A DNA stretch of 64,000 bases from Amycolatopsis bullii (GCF_014654205.1 NZ_BNAW01000046.1:1-64000), one strand, 5' to 3'. Shown: positions 26,716 through 35,980, counted from the first letter of the stretch. The notes: a model not told the origin generated them from the sequence alone. Translations and numbers: made by a program.

Positions 26716-28217
26716 CTGACGACGCCCTGCCCGAACCGGAAGACGTTGTAGGGGTCGTACTTCTTCGCGACGTCCTGAAGCCGCTTGGCGTTGTCGCCGT
26801 AGTAGGCGGTCTTCCAGTCGGGCAGGGCGGGGTCGATGTAGTTGACGTACCCGCCGCCCGCGCCGGCCGCGGCGAGGCCCGCGACGACGTCGCCGACCGC
26901 CTGCGTGACCTTCGTCCGGGTCTTCGCCGTCGCGGGCGCGTAGACCTGGACGCTGGCCAGCGCGTCGCGGTGCCAGAACGCGGTGGCGTCCTTGGCCGGC
27001 CCGGCGACCGCGCCGCCGAGGCCGTCGATGAGCAGGTCCATGCCCTGCCTGCCGTCGGCGACCGCGACGACCTTCGCGGCGTCGACCGGGGCGGTGATCA
27101 TCCGCGAGGACGCGACGAACGACTGGCGGTTCGAGCTGCCCTCGAAGTACTTCATGGCGCCCAGGTAGTCCAGGGTCTTCACGACTCGCTGGGTCGGCCG
27201 GGCGCCGGCGTTGGTGGTCAGATTGTTCAGCAGCGTGGTGAGCCCGGCGGCACCTCCGACGTAGCAGCCGCCGACCCGGCACTGCACCGGCGACCCGCCC
27301 GAGAGCACCAGGTTCGCCCAGAGCTCCGGCGGCATCGCGGCGATCCACTGCTGCCACGCCGCGAGCACGCCGGCGCCCGACCCGGCCGGGAAGTGCAGCG
27401 AGAACACCGTCAGCTCCTGCGGCGCCGGATCGGTGTCGAAGGTGAACTCGGTGACGACGCCGAAGTTGCCGCCGCCCCCGCCGCGCAGTGCCCAGAACAG
27501 GTCCGGTTCGGAGTTCGCGGACGCGGTGAGCGCCCGGCCGTCGGCGGTGACGACCTGCGCGGAGCTCAGGTGGTCGCAGGTCAGGCCGTACTTGCGGGCG
27601 AGCACGCCGATGCCGCCGCCGAGGGTCAGCCCGGCGATCCCGACCGTCGGGCAGGACCCGGCGGGCAGCGCGCGCCCGGCCCGCGCGAGCCCGGCGTAGA
27701 CGTCCTTCAGCTTCGCGCCGGCGCCGATCACCGCCTTGCCGCCCTGGACGTCGACCTTGTTCAGCGCGGCCACGTCGATGACCAGCCCGCCCACCGGCAC
27801 CGAGTACCCGGCGTAGCTGTGGCCACCGCTGCGCGCGGCGATGGTGACGCGCCCGGCGGTCGCCCGGACGCAGGCCTGGACGTCCGCGACGCTGGACACG
27901 GTCGCGACGGCGACCGGGTTGTTGCCGTCGAACAGCTGGTTGAAGCCGTGCCTGGCGGTGTCGTAGCCGTCGGTGCCCGGGCGCAGCAGGCTGCCGGTCA
28001 GCTTGCTGCGCAGGTCGTCCCAGTTCGGGGGCCCGGTGGGCAGCCCGGTGCCGGACGGCGCGGACGTGGGTGGCGCCGGGGCGGTCGAGGCGACCGGGGC
28101 CGCGGGCTTCTCCGGCCCGCACGCGGCGGCGACCGCACCGGCGGCCGAGACGCCCGCGATCCGCAGGAACGTCCGGCGGCGGACGCCGGGCCGCCCCTGG
28201 TCGTGCTCACTGTCCAC
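26712..28217 (-). CDS. Tat-exported FAD-linked oxidase (BBE-like), probable lipoprotein
   Basis: 501 residues from a GTG at 28217 with GAGGAG upstream; the longer frame to 28418 is discarded. The N-terminus has a twin-arginine signal (RRRTFLRIAG) ending in a lipobox-like AAACG, so the protein is likely exported folded and lipid-anchored. PCMH FAD domain with SGGHSY, whose His can bind FAD covalently, and AGSCPTVGIAG, whose Cys would give a bicovalent flavin as in berberine-bridge-like enzymes. The C-terminal BBE segment is YYGDNAKRLQDVAKKYDP. It oxidises an unknown sugar or secondary metabolite. Confidence 0.92.
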   Translation of the reverse strand: MDSEHDQGRPGVRRRTFLRIAGVSAAGAVAAACGPEKPAAPVASTAPAPPTSAPSGTGLPTGPPNWDDLRSKLTGSLLRPGTDGYDTARHGFNQLFDGNNPVAVATVSSVADVQACVRATAGRVTIAARSGGHSYAGYSVPVGGLVIDVAALNKVDVQGGKAVIGAGAKLKDVYAGLARAGRALPAGSCPTVGIAGLTLGGGIGVLARKYGLTCDHLSSAQVVTADGRALTASANSEPDLFWALRGGGGGNFGVVTEFTFDTDPAPQELTVFSLHFPAGSGAGVLAAWQQWIAAMPPELWANLVLSGGSPVQCRVGGCYVGGAAGLTTLLNNLTTNAGARPTQRVVKTLDYLGAMKYFEGSSNRQSFVASSRMITAPVDAAKVVAVADGRQGMDLLIDGLGGAVAGPAKDATAFWHRDALASVQVYAPATAKTRTKVTQAVGDVVAGLAAAGAGGGYVNYIDPALPDWKTAYYGDNAKRLQDVAKKYDPYNVFRFGQGVVS

Positions 28218-28288
28218 AGCGGACTCCTCGGTGCCGGGACGCCCAGTGTAGAGCGGGCGCAAGCCGTTCACCGGGTGGCACGGGCCGG

Positions 28289-28996
28289 TCACGCCCAGGC
28301 GGGGAGCGCGGGCACGGCACCGTCGAGTGCGGCACCGTCGGAGCGCCCGCTGAGCCAGGCCAGCAGCGCCCCGGCCGACCCGCGGACGGTCGTCTTCGGA
28401 GCGGTCCCCATCGTCCACTCGAACCCGTCGGCGGCCAGGCGCAGCGCCGGGAGGTGGGCCGCGCGCGAGGTGATGGCGTGCTCGACGACGTCCTCGGTGA
28501 GCGGGCCGAGCAGCGCGAGCACGCGGTCGAGGTCGTAGCCGCGGTCGAGGTCGGCGAGGTGGATGGTCAGTTCGGACAGCCGCATCCGCGCCACGACGGC
28601 CCCGGTGACCGGCGCACCCTGCCGGTTGCGGGCTTCGCGCGCCCAGGCGTCGTCCGGCATCGCGGCGGCGTACTGCTCGAACCGCCCGGCCGACGCGACG
28701 AAGTCCGCGAGCAGGTCGGCGGCCCCCTGCTGCGAGCCGGTCTCGATGTCGCGCTCACGGGCCTCGGCGCTGGGGTACATCGGGGTTTCGACACCGGTGT
28801 TCGCCCAGACCAGCAGGTTCTGCAGGCCGTCGGCGTTGCGGGCGACGTGCGCGAGGACGTGGGCGCGCGACCAGCCGGGCAACGCGCTGGGGGCGCGCAG
28901 CTCAAGCTCGCCGAGGCCACCGATGGCCCGCGCCCATTCGTCGTCGAGCTTCCGGATGCCGTCGAGCAGTGCGTGTGCCTTTTCGGATGCCGTCAC
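28289..28996 (-). CDS. Maleylpyruvate isomerase family protein (mycothiol-dependent type)
   Basis: 235 residues from a GTG at 28996. On the minus strand TAGACT ends seven bases before it, indicating a leaderless transcript. DinB-like helical bundle with the family block ALPGWSRAHVLAHVARNADG, containing metal-ligand His residues, and LSELTIHLADLDRG. The C-terminal domain resembles MDMPI_C (RLAADGFEWTM...VRGSAGALLAWLSGR). The reaction is mycothiol-dependent isomerisation or transfer; the substrate is unknown. It starts ten bases past the stop of the upstream choD gene on the same strand. Confidence 0.88.
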   Translation of the reverse strand: MTASEKAHALLDGIRKLDDEWARAIGGLGELELRAPSALPGWSRAHVLAHVARNADGLQNLLVWANTGVETPMYPSAEARERDIETGSQQGAADLLADFVASAGRFEQYAAAMPDDAWAREARNRQGAPVTGAVVARMRLSELTIHLADLDRGYDLDRVLALLGPLTEDVVEHAITSRAAHLPALRLAADGFEWTMGTAPKTTVRGSAGALLAWLSGRSDGAALDGAVPALPAWA

Positions 28997-29006
28997 GGCC
29001 CCGAGT

Positions 29007-30734
29007 CTAGGAGGATCGCCCCCAAGAGGATCGGCGCAGCGCGGCGGGGGCTTCGGCGGGGACGGCCGGGTTCTTCGGCGCGATCGGCTCCAGCCGCACG
29101 TACGGCGCCTCCTGGGCCGGTCGCAGGTCCTGCTCGCCCTTGTTCGGCCAGAGGGAGAACGCGCGCTCGGCCTGCGCGGTGATCGTCAGGGACGGGTTCA
29201 CGCCCAGGTTGGCGGTGATCGCCGCGCCGTCCACCACCGACAGGCCCGGGTAGCCGAACACGCGGTGGTACGGGTCGATGACGCCCTCGTCGGCCGTGGC
29301 ACCGATCGGGACGCCGCCGATGAAGTGCGCGGTCAGCGGGATGTCGAAGATCTCGCCCCAGGTGCCGCCCGCGATGCCGCCGATGCGCTCGGCCGTGCGC
29401 TCGTTGGCCTCGTGGCCGGCCGGGATGAAGCTCGGGTTCGGCTCGCCGTGGCCCTGCTTGGACGTGTACTTGCGGCGGCCGAACAGCCCGCGCTTCGTGT
29501 ACGTCGTGATCGAGTTGTCCAGGCTCTGCATCACCAGCAGGATCACCGTGCGCTCGCTCCAGCGGTAGCCGTTGAGCAGCTTCGCCGCCTGGACGGGGTG
29601 CTTGAGCATGAACGTGACGGCCTGCCGCCAGCGCGGCACCGGCGAGGCGCCGTCCGTCGCGATCGTCTGCAGCAGGCTCATCGCGTTGCTGCCCTTGCCG
29701 TAGCGGACCGGCTCGATGTGGGTGTTCTCGTCCGGGTGGATGGACGAGGTGATCGCGACGCCGCGGCTGAAGTTGCGGCTCTCGTCGACGTCGGTTCGGG
29801 CCGCGCCGATGATGGCCTCGGAGTTCGTCCGGGTCAGCTCGCCCAGCCGGCGCGACAGCTTCGGCAGCGTGCCGGTGTCCTTCATCCGGTGCAGCAGGTT
29901 CTGCGTGCCCCAGGTGCCGGCGGCGAAGACGACCTTCTCGGCGGTGATCGTGGTCCGGAACTTCTTCGAGGTCGTCCCGGTCTTCTTGAGGCTGACTGCG
30001 TAGCCGCCGTCGATCGGTTTCACGGACGTCACGGTCGTCAGCGGGATGACCTGCGCGCCGTCCTGCTCGGCGAGGTAGAGGTAGTTCTTGACCAGCGTGT
30101 TCTTCGCTCCCACGCGGCAGCCGGTCATGCACGAGCCGCACTCGGTGCAGCCGGTGCGCTCGGGGCCCGCGCCGCCGAAGTAGGGGTCCTTCGCCCGCTC
30201 CCCCGGCTTGCCGAAGTAGACGCCGACCGGCGTCGGGTGGAACGAATCCGCGACACCCATGTCCTTCGCGACGTCCCGCATCACGACGTCCGACGGGGTC
30301 ATGGTCGGGTTCGTGACGACGCCGAGCATGCGGCTCGCCTGGTCGTAGTGCGGGGCGAGCTCGGCCTCCCAGTCGGTGATGTGCGCCCACTGCCGGTCGC
30401 GGTAGAACGGCTTGAGCGGCCGGTACAGCGTGTTCGCGTAGACGAGCGAACCGCCACCGACACCGGCGCCCGCCAGCACCATGACGTCGTTGAGCATGTG
30501 GATGCGCTGGATGCCGTAGCAGCCGACCTGCGGCGCCCACAGGTAGCGCTTGAGGTCCCACGACGTCTTCGCGAATTCGTCGTCGGCGAACCGGCGGCCC
30601 GCTTCGACGACGGCTACCCGGTAGCCCTTTTCGGTGAGCCGCAGCGCCGCGACGCTGCCTCCGAACCCCGACCCCACCACGACGACGTCGTAGTCGGGGC
30701 CACCCGCGCTGGTGGTGGTGTTACTGGCAGTCAC
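29007..30734 (-). CDS. choD: GMC-family oxidoreductase, ChoD-like (putative cholesterol oxidase)
   Basis: 575 residues from a GTG at 30734. TACGCT ends six bases upstream on the minus strand. Rossmann FAD motif DVVVVGSGFGGSVAALRL (residues 16-33) and GAGVGGGSLVYAN. A Cys-rich patch GCTECGSCMTGCRVGAKNT is characteristic of the ChoD subgroup, and the GMC C-terminal block is YPGLSVVDGAAITANLGVNP. Position beside guaB3 and guaB2 repeats the M. tuberculosis order Rv3409c-Rv3411c. Whether ChoD proteins truly oxidise cholesterol is disputed, so the substrate stays open. Confidence 0.9.
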   Translation of the reverse strand: MTASNTTTSAGGPDYDVVVVGSGFGGSVAALRLTEKGYRVAVVEAGRRFADDEFAKTSWDLKRYLWAPQVGCYGIQRIHMLNDVMVLAGAGVGGGSLVYANTLYRPLKPFYRDRQWAHITDWEAELAPHYDQASRMLGVVTNPTMTPSDVVMRDVAKDMGVADSFHPTPVGVYFGKPGERAKDPYFGGAGPERTGCTECGSCMTGCRVGAKNTLVKNYLYLAEQDGAQVIPLTTVTSVKPIDGGYAVSLKKTGTTSKKFRTTITAEKVVFAAGTWGTQNLLHRMKDTGTLPKLSRRLGELTRTNSEAIIGAARTDVDESRNFSRGVAITSSIHPDENTHIEPVRYGKGSNAMSLLQTIATDGASPVPRWRQAVTFMLKHPVQAAKLLNGYRWSERTVILLVMQSLDNSITTYTKRGLFGRRKYTSKQGHGEPNPSFIPAGHEANERTAERIGGIAGGTWGEIFDIPLTAHFIGGVPIGATADEGVIDPYHRVFGYPGLSVVDGAAITANLGVNPSLTITAQAERAFSLWPNKGEQDLRPAQEAPYVRLEPIAPKNPAVPAEAPAALRRSSWGRSS

Positions 30735-30786
30735 ACCTGGAGCGTAACTCCGGCTCCGCGTTCTGACCAGAGGTAAGTTACTCGCC

Positions 30787-30820
30787 GGTTATGGTTGTCC
30801 GACGACAACAGTGGGTAACC
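30787..30820. promoter_or_regulatory. Nested inverted repeat, operator-like, between choD and DUF397 gene
   Basis: GTTGTC-CGAC-GACAAC (30794-30809) inside GGTTA/TAACC arms. A likely operator for the DUF397 gene, for choD, or both; no regulator gene is adjacent. Confidence 0.45.
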
Positions 30821-30888
30821 TCAACAGTGGTCGATGTCCACGTCGGCGAATCACCGCCGGTCGGGACACAAGGGCGGGAGACACCACG

Positions 30889-31083
30889 ATGAGCCCACGA
30901 ACGCTCACCGGTTGGCGCAAGTCGAGCCACAGCCACTTCGAAGAGAACGCCTGCGTCGAGATCGGCACCGGCCCCGGCGTGGTCGGGGTCCGGGACACCA
31001 AGCAAGCGGTGCCCCGGCCGGTCCTCCTCTACTCGGCGACCGCCTTCGCCGCGTTCCTCGAGCACCTCACCGCCGGACGGTGA
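30889..31083 (+). CDS. DUF397 domain protein
   Basis: 64 residues from the ATG at 30889 with GGGAG upstream. Typical DUF397: LTGWRKSSHS...NACVEIG...VGVRDTKQ, then a short hydrophobic end. DUF397 proteins usually sit beside an XRE-type regulator of the Streptomyces WhiJ/BldB-type developmental networks. Here no such partner is adjacent, so it is an orphan. The last 17 bases overlap the convergent guaB3 gene. Confidence 0.92.
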   Translation: MSPRTLTGWRKSSHSHFEENACVEIGTGPGVVGVRDTKQAVPRPVLLYSATAFAAFLEHLTAGR

Positions 31084-32200
31084 GGCCCACCCGCTGGAAC
31101 TCCTTGAGGTCCGAGTAACCCGTCTTCGCCATCGCGCGGCGGAGCGCCCCGAAGAGATTCACCACGCCTTCCGCGTCGGACGACGGCCCGAACAGCAGGG
31201 TCTTGAGGTCCACGGCGTAGTCGGGGCCGGCCGCCACGCGTGAGCGCGGCAGCGACGGGTGCGCCGCGGCCGCCGTCCAGTACAGGCCCTGACCGGGCGC
31301 GTCCGAGGCGGCGGCCAGCGGAGAGCCGAGCATGACGGCGTCCGCGCCGCACGCGATGGCCTTGGCGATGTCGCCCGACACCGTCATGCCGCCGTCCGCG
31401 AGCACGTGCACGTACCGGCCGCCGGTCTCGTCGAGGTAGTCGCGGCGGGCGGCCGCGGCGTCGATGATCGCGGTGGCCATCGGGACACCGATGCCGAGCA
31501 CGCGGTCGGTGCTCGTGACGCCCGGCGTGTAGCCGTGCCCGACGATGACCCCGGCCGCGCCGGTGCGCATGAGGTGCATCGCGGTGCGGTAGTCGCTGAC
31601 GCCGCCGGCGATGACGGGCACGTCGAGCCGGCCGATGAACTCCTTGAGGTTCAGCGGTTCGGCGTCGCGCTGGACGTGCTCGGCGGAGATGATCGTGCCC
31701 TGGACGACGAGGATCTCGACGCCGGCCGCGATCAGGTCCGGGGTCAGTTCGGCGGCGTGCTGCGGGCTGACGCGCGCGGCCACCGTGACGCCGGATTCGC
31801 GGACGGTCTTGATCGCCTCGGTCAGCAGGTCGAGCCGGATCGGCGCGCTGTGCAGCTCCTGGAGGACGCGGCCGACCGCGGTCGGGTCCTCGAGGTCTTC
31901 GGCCGCGCGGACCAGCTGGAAGATGGCGTCCTCGACGTTGGCGTGCCGCGCCCAGAGCCCTTCGGCGTTGAGCACGCCCAGCCCGCCGAGCTCGCCGACG
32001 GCGACGGCGGTGCCGGGCGAGACGATCGCGTCGGTCGGGTGCGTGACGAGCGGCAGGTCGAAGCGGTAGGCGTCGATCTGCCACGAGGTGGACACCACCG
32101 AGGACGAGCGCGTCCGCCGCGACGGCACGATCTCGACGTCGTCGAGGTCATACGCCCGCCGCGCGGTGCGGCCCATCCCGATCTCGACCAGGTCCCGCAC
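31067..32200 (-). CDS. guaB3: GuaB3 family IMP dehydrogenase/GMP reductase-like protein
   Basis: 377 residues. TIM-barrel IMPDH/GMPR fold without the CBS pair: GMGRTARRAYDLDDVEIVPS at the start, VPVIAGGVSDYRTAMHLMRT, and LADGGMTVSGDIAKAIACGA. The loop that carries the catalytic Cys in GuaB2 (GPGSICTTR) reads GHGYTPGVTSTDR here, without Cys at that place. The biochemical activity of the actinobacterial GuaB3 class is not settled. Synteny guaB2-guaB3-choD is the same as in mycobacteria, apart from one inserted membrane gene. Confidence 0.92.
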   Translation of the reverse strand: MRDLVEIGMGRTARRAYDLDDVEIVPSRRTRSSSVVSTSWQIDAYRFDLPLVTHPTDAIVSPGTAVAVGELGGLGVLNAEGLWARHANVEDAIFQLVRAAEDLEDPTAVGRVLQELHSAPIRLDLLTEAIKTVRESGVTVAARVSPQHAAELTPDLIAAGVEILVVQGTIISAEHVQRDAEPLNLKEFIGRLDVPVIAGGVSDYRTAMHLMRTGAAGVIVGHGYTPGVTSTDRVLGIGVPMATAIIDAAAARRDYLDETGGRYVHVLADGGMTVSGDIAKAIACGADAVMLGSPLAAASDAPGQGLYWTAAAAHPSLPRSRVAAGPDYAVDLKTLLFGPSSDAEGVVNLFGALRRAMAKTGYSDLKEFQRVGLTVRR

Positions 32201-32277
32201 GTGAAGCCTCCTCCGCCGACGACAATCTGCCGTGCCCCATTGTCGCTAGGCCGCGTGGGTGACCTGCGCACGGGGGT

Positions 32278-32790
32278 CTACACCCGCACGAAGACCGCGA
32301 CCGGCGCCAGCAGTGCCCCCAGCGCCAGGGCCAGCCAGGTCGCCACCGGCGGGTACAGGGTGAGCCGGACCGCGCCGATGTACACCGCGCCCAGGGCCAG
32401 GAGCGCCGCGAAGATCAGCAGCACCGGCCGCACCACTCCGGGACGCAGGTCGACCACGCCGCCGCCGGCACCGAGGTACGCCACACTGCCGTCCGCCTTG
32501 GAGATGTCGAGCACAACCGGCTGGCCCGCCGGGAGGTCGAGGCCCGGGTCGACCGCCGTGATGTCGTAGCGGCGGCCGCTCGCGTCGATCGAGACAGACT
32601 GGCTCTCCACGCCCTCGTCACCGGCGACCGGGAGCGCGCCGCGCGTGTGGGACACCACCTGGCCCTCGACGCGGTACGTCGGCGCGTCGCGGCCGGCCAG
32701 GACCTGGCACATCAGGCACACCACGCCGCCGAGGAACAGGGACACCAGGGCGACGGCGGTGAAGAACACCCTGCGCAGCAGGACCGTCAT
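32278..32790 (-). CDS. Hypothetical membrane protein between guaB2 and guaB3
   Basis: 170 residues from the ATG at 32790. First helix at 9-33 (TAVALVSLFLGGVVCLMCQV), an extracytoplasmic region of about 90 residues (YRVEGQVVSHTRGALP...SIDASGRRYDITAVDPGLDL), and two closing helices (PVLLIFAALLALGAVYIGAV and ATWLALALGALLAPVAVFV). The topology recalls DUF3592-type proteins, but no firm family is recognised. It interrupts the guaB2-guaB3 pair that is contiguous in M. tuberculosis. Function unknown. Confidence 0.82.
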   Translation of the reverse strand: MTVLLRRVFFTAVALVSLFLGGVVCLMCQVLAGRDAPTYRVEGQVVSHTRGALPVAGDEGVESQSVSIDASGRRYDITAVDPGLDLPAGQPVVLDISKADGSVAYLGAGGGVVDLRPGVVRPVLLIFAALLALGAVYIGAVRLTLYPPVATWLALALGALLAPVAVFVRV

Positions 32791-32875
32791 GTGTCCTAGT
32801 GCACACCACAGCGGCCACGCAAGGCGATAGGCCGATTACGGTAAGCACGCTAGGTCACGGTGACACAGCGAGAAG

Positions 32876-32905
32876 CCCGCACTTCGGATCGGTTCCGAGT
32901 GCGGG
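32876..32905 (-). terminator. Terminator after guaB2
   Basis: Arms CCCGCACT/AGTGCGGG plus CGG/CCG with a one-base bulge, 20 bases past the guaB2 stop; CTTCT follows on the minus strand. Confidence 0.75.
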
Positions 32906-32924
32906 CCGCGCCGCCGGCGGTGAC

Positions 32925-34436
32925 TCAGCGGGTCGTGTAGTTCGGGGCTTCCACCGTCATCGTGATGTCGTGCGGGTGGCTCTCCTTGAGCCCGGCCGCG
33001 GTGATCCGCACCAGCTGCGCCTCCTGCAGCTGCGCGATCGTCTCGGCACCGGCGTAGCCCATCCCGGCGCGCAGGCCGCCGACGAGCTGGTGCACGACGT
33101 TCGCGAGCGGGCCGCGGAACGGGATCCGGCCCTCGATGCCCTCGGGGACCAGCTTGTCCTCGTTGAGCACGTCGTCCTGGGCGTAGCGGTCCTTCGAGTA
33201 GGACTTGCCCTGGCCACGGGACTGCATCGCGCCCAGCGAGCCCATGCCGCGGTAGACCTTGAACTGCTTGCCGTTGACGAGGATCAGGTCGCCCGGGGAC
33301 TCGGCGGTGCCGGCGAGCAGGCTGCCCAGCATCACCGTGGACGCGCCGGCCGCGATGGCCTTCGCGATGTCGCCGGAGTACTGGATGCCGCCGTCGCCGA
33401 TGACCGGGATGCCCGCCGGCCGCGCCGCCTGGTCGGCCTCGTAGATCGCCGAGATCTGCGGCACGCCGACCCCGGCCACGATCCGGGTGGTGCAGATGGA
33501 GCCCGGGCCGACGCCGACCTTGATGCCGTCCGCGCCCGCGTCGACCAGCGCCTGCGCGCCCGCCCGGGTCGCGACGTTGCCGCCGACGATGTCGACCGAC
33601 TCGCCCAGCTCCTTCTTCAGCAGCGAGACCGTGTCGACGACCGCGCGGGAGTGCCCGTGCGCGGTGTCGACCATCAGCACGTCGACGCCGGCCTCGGCCA
33701 GCGTCATCGCGCGCTTGTGCCCGTCGACGCCCACGCCGACCGCGGCCCCGACGATGAGCCGGCCGTCCGGGTCCTTCGTCGCCTTCGGGTACTGCTCGGT
33801 CTTCACGAAGTCCTTGACCGTGATCAGGCCGCGGAGCTTGCCCGCGCCGTCGACGATCGGCAGCTTCTCGATCTTGTGACGGCGCAGCAGGCCGAGCGCG
33901 GCGTCCGCGGACACCCCGACCTGGGCGGTGACCAGCGGCGCCTTCGTCATCACCTCGGACACCGGGCGGCTGTGGTCGACCTCGAACCGCATGTCGCGGT
34001 TGGTGATGATGCCCACCAGCGTCCCCGCCGCGTCGGTCACCGGCACGCCGGAGATGCGGAACTTCGCGCACAGGGCGTCGACCTCGGCCAGCGTCGCGTC
34101 GGGCGCACAGGTGACCGGGTCGGTGACCATGCCGGCCTCGGACCGTTTGACGACCTCGACCGCGGCGGCCTGCTCGTCGATCGGCAGGTTGCGCTGGAGC
34201 ACGCCGATGCCGCCCTGGCGGGCCATGGCGATGGCCATCCGCGCCTCGGTGACGGTGTCCATCGCCGCGGACACCAGCGGGACGCCGAGGGTGATGTTCC
34301 GGGTCAGCCGGGTGCTCGTGTCGACGGTGCTCGGCACGACGTCCGATTCGGCCGGCAGCAGCAGCACGTCGTCGAAGGTCAGGCCGAGCATCGCGAACTT
34401 GGCCGGAACGGGGGCGGTGATGCCGTCGCTGGTCAT
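32925..34436 (-). CDS. guaB2: IMP dehydrogenase
   Basis: Oxidises IMP to XMP with NAD, the rate-limiting step to GMP; cytoplasmic tetramer. 503 residues from the ATG at 34436. TIM barrel with TFDDVLLLPAESDV, an inserted CBS pair (about 105-225, VTDPVTCAPDATLAEVD... and ITVKDFVKTEQYP), catalytic loop GVGPGSICTTRI with the nucleophilic Cys, and flap MGSLGAMQ. Complete and of normal length. It has its own terminator at 32876-32905, so guaB3 is likely transcribed separately. Confidence 0.98.
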   Translation of the reverse strand: MTSDGITAPVPAKFAMLGLTFDDVLLLPAESDVVPSTVDTSTRLTRNITLGVPLVSAAMDTVTEARMAIAMARQGGIGVLQRNLPIDEQAAAVEVVKRSEAGMVTDPVTCAPDATLAEVDALCAKFRISGVPVTDAAGTLVGIITNRDMRFEVDHSRPVSEVMTKAPLVTAQVGVSADAALGLLRRHKIEKLPIVDGAGKLRGLITVKDFVKTEQYPKATKDPDGRLIVGAAVGVGVDGHKRAMTLAEAGVDVLMVDTAHGHSRAVVDTVSLLKKELGESVDIVGGNVATRAGAQALVDAGADGIKVGVGPGSICTTRIVAGVGVPQISAIYEADQAARPAGIPVIGDGGIQYSGDIAKAIAAGASTVMLGSLLAGTAESPGDLILVNGKQFKVYRGMGSLGAMQSRGQGKSYSKDRYAQDDVLNEDKLVPEGIEGRIPFRGPLANVVHQLVGGLRAGMGYAGAETIAQLQEAQLVRITAAGLKESHPHDITMTVEAPNYTTR

Positions 34437-34591
34437 GCGGGTGAAGGGCCTTCCTGGCGCGGGATGAGCAGGTCGCTGTGGTCAATCAAGATCAACTGGC
34501 GACTCGGAGCCTTCTCCTCATGATATCCGCCGCCCACCGCCCGCCCCGGGCGGTGGGCGCGCCGCCGAGGCGGCCCGGTACCGTGCAGGCC

Positions 34592-34978
34592 GTGGCGCAC
34601 GATGTCCTGCCTCCAGACCCGTTCGCGGACGACCCGGACGACCCGGCCCGCGCTTTCGGAGACCCCGAGGACCGGCTGGACGAGCCGATCAGCGACTCCG
34701 AACGCACCGAACTGCTGGCCGATCTCTCGGATCTGGCCGTCTACCAGGCCCTCCTCGAACCCCGCGGGGTGCGCGGGATCGTCGTCGACTGCGGTGAGTG
34801 CGACGAACCCCACTACCACGACTGGCACCTGCTGCGAGCCAGCCTCGAACAGCTGCTGGCCGACGGGCGGATGCGCCCGCACGAGCCGGCCTACGATCCG
34901 AACCCCGGCGACTACGTGAGCTGGGACTACTGCCGCGGCTTCGCCGACGGCGTCACGGCCAACGAGAGCGCCTACTGA
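34592..34978 (+). CDS. DUF5319 family protein
   Basis: 128 residues from a GTG at 34592. TACCGT ends seven bases upstream, so the message is probably leaderless; the frame extends to 34478 without need. Acidic N-terminus DPFADDPDDPARAF, then conserved VRGIVVDCGECDEPHYHDWHLL with a Cys-x2-Cys and His cluster suggesting metal binding, and a C-terminal SWDYCRGFADGV. Same position as M. tuberculosis Rv3412 between guaB2 and rsdA. Function unknown. Confidence 0.88.
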   Translation: MAHDVLPPDPFADDPDDPARAFGDPEDRLDEPISDSERTELLADLSDLAVYQALLEPRGVRGIVVDCGECDEPHYHDWHLLRASLEQLLADGRMRPHEPAYDPNPGDYVSWDYCRGFADGVTANESAY

Positions 34979-34998
34979 GCGCGCTTCCCCCGGACATG

Positions 34999-35033
34999 AA
35001 AAAGCCCTGGTGAGCTTCCTCACCAGGGCTTTT
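34999..35033. terminator. Bidirectional intrinsic terminator (DUF5319/rsdA)
   Basis: A 15-base-pair stem, AAAAGCCCTGGTGAG with its complement, around a CTTC loop. It has A-run and T-run flanks, so it works in both directions between convergent genes. Confidence 0.92.
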
Positions 35034-35044
35034 CCATGTCCGTT

Positions 35045-35980
35045 CTACGGCGTTTCGCTGACGCCCTGCGACTGACCGCCGGCGGACTCGCTGCGCGGCG
35101 TGCCCGGGTCGTTGCCGGTGGCGCCGGTGGTGGTCGGCGGCGGCGGCGTGGTGGTCGGCGGCGGGGTCGTGGTCGGCGGCGGGGGCGTCGGCGTCGGGGT
35201 CGCGCTGCCCGGCAGGCTCGTGGTGCCGCTGCCGCTGCCCGGGAGGGACGACGCCGACCCGGCCGGCGCCGCCTGGCTCGTCGGCGCGCCGGGCGAAACC
35301 GGCGGGACCGAGGTCTGGATCGGGCCCTGGACCGGGGCTTCGGGGTTCTGGAGCTGGGCGGCGAGCTGCCGGTGCTGCTCCATCAGCTGGTCGCGGTTCT
35401 CCTCGTCGGTGACCTGCGACAGGGCGGCTTGGGCGTCCTGGAGGGCCTGGCGGGCGGCGTCGAGGTTGCCGCCGGCGATGGCGAGGTTGGCCTTCTCGAG
35501 GTCCAGCTTCGCGGTCGCAGCCGCCTCGACCGAACGGGTGTGGTCGGAGTAGAGGACCTTGGCGAGGCCCCACAGCGTGTCTCCGGGCTGCGCGGAGCGC
35601 GCGGCCAGCCCGGTGCCGGTGAACGCGATCGCCAGTACGGCGGCGGCGACGGCGACCGGGACGAGCAGCCTGCGGCGGCGTCCGCTCGAAGCGTGCCGCT
35701 TCGCGAGGGCGGCGGTACTGACGGTGCGCACGGCGGTGTCGACGTCGACGAGCTCGGCCAGCGGCTCGCTGTCGATGTCTCTTCGCCACGCCACCAGCAA
35801 CGCGTTGAGCTCCTGGTCGCCGAGACCGTCGGCCAGCGCCGGGTCGGACCCGCCGAGCGCGTCGAGCAGGGCGTCGTCGGCTTGGACCGCCGACAGGTCG
35901 GCGGCGAACTCCGCCTCCGACGCCGTGAGGCCACTGCCCCAGACGTCATCCGGCTCGAATCTCTTCTCGTGACCGGTCAC
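35045..35980 (-). CDS. rsdA: Anti-sigma-D factor RsdA
   Basis: 311 residues from a GTG at 35980 placed directly after the sigD stop (no gap), with a GGAGGTGATC site inside sigD. The cytoplasmic N-terminus (EPDDVWGSGLTASEAEFAADLSAVQADD) is where RsdA grips SigD. One transmembrane helix at about 105-127. The outside part has a short helical coiled-coil-like stretch (EAAATAKLDLEKANLAIAGG) and a long Thr/Pro/Ser tail. It holds SigD at the membrane until proteolysis releases it, as known for Rv3413c. Cotranscribed with sigD. Confidence 0.9.
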   Translation of the reverse strand: MTGHEKRFEPDDVWGSGLTASEAEFAADLSAVQADDALLDALGGSDPALADGLGDQELNALLVAWRRDIDSEPLAELVDVDTAVRTVSTAALAKRHASSGRRRRLLVPVAVAAAVLAIAFTGTGLAARSAQPGDTLWGLAKVLYSDHTRSVEAAATAKLDLEKANLAIAGGNLDAARQALQDAQAALSQVTDEENRDQLMEQHRQLAAQLQNPEAPVQGPIQTSVPPVSPGAPTSQAAPAGSASSLPGSGSGTTSLPGSATPTPTPPPPTTTPPPTTTPPPPTTTGATGNDPGTPRSESAGGQSQGVSETP

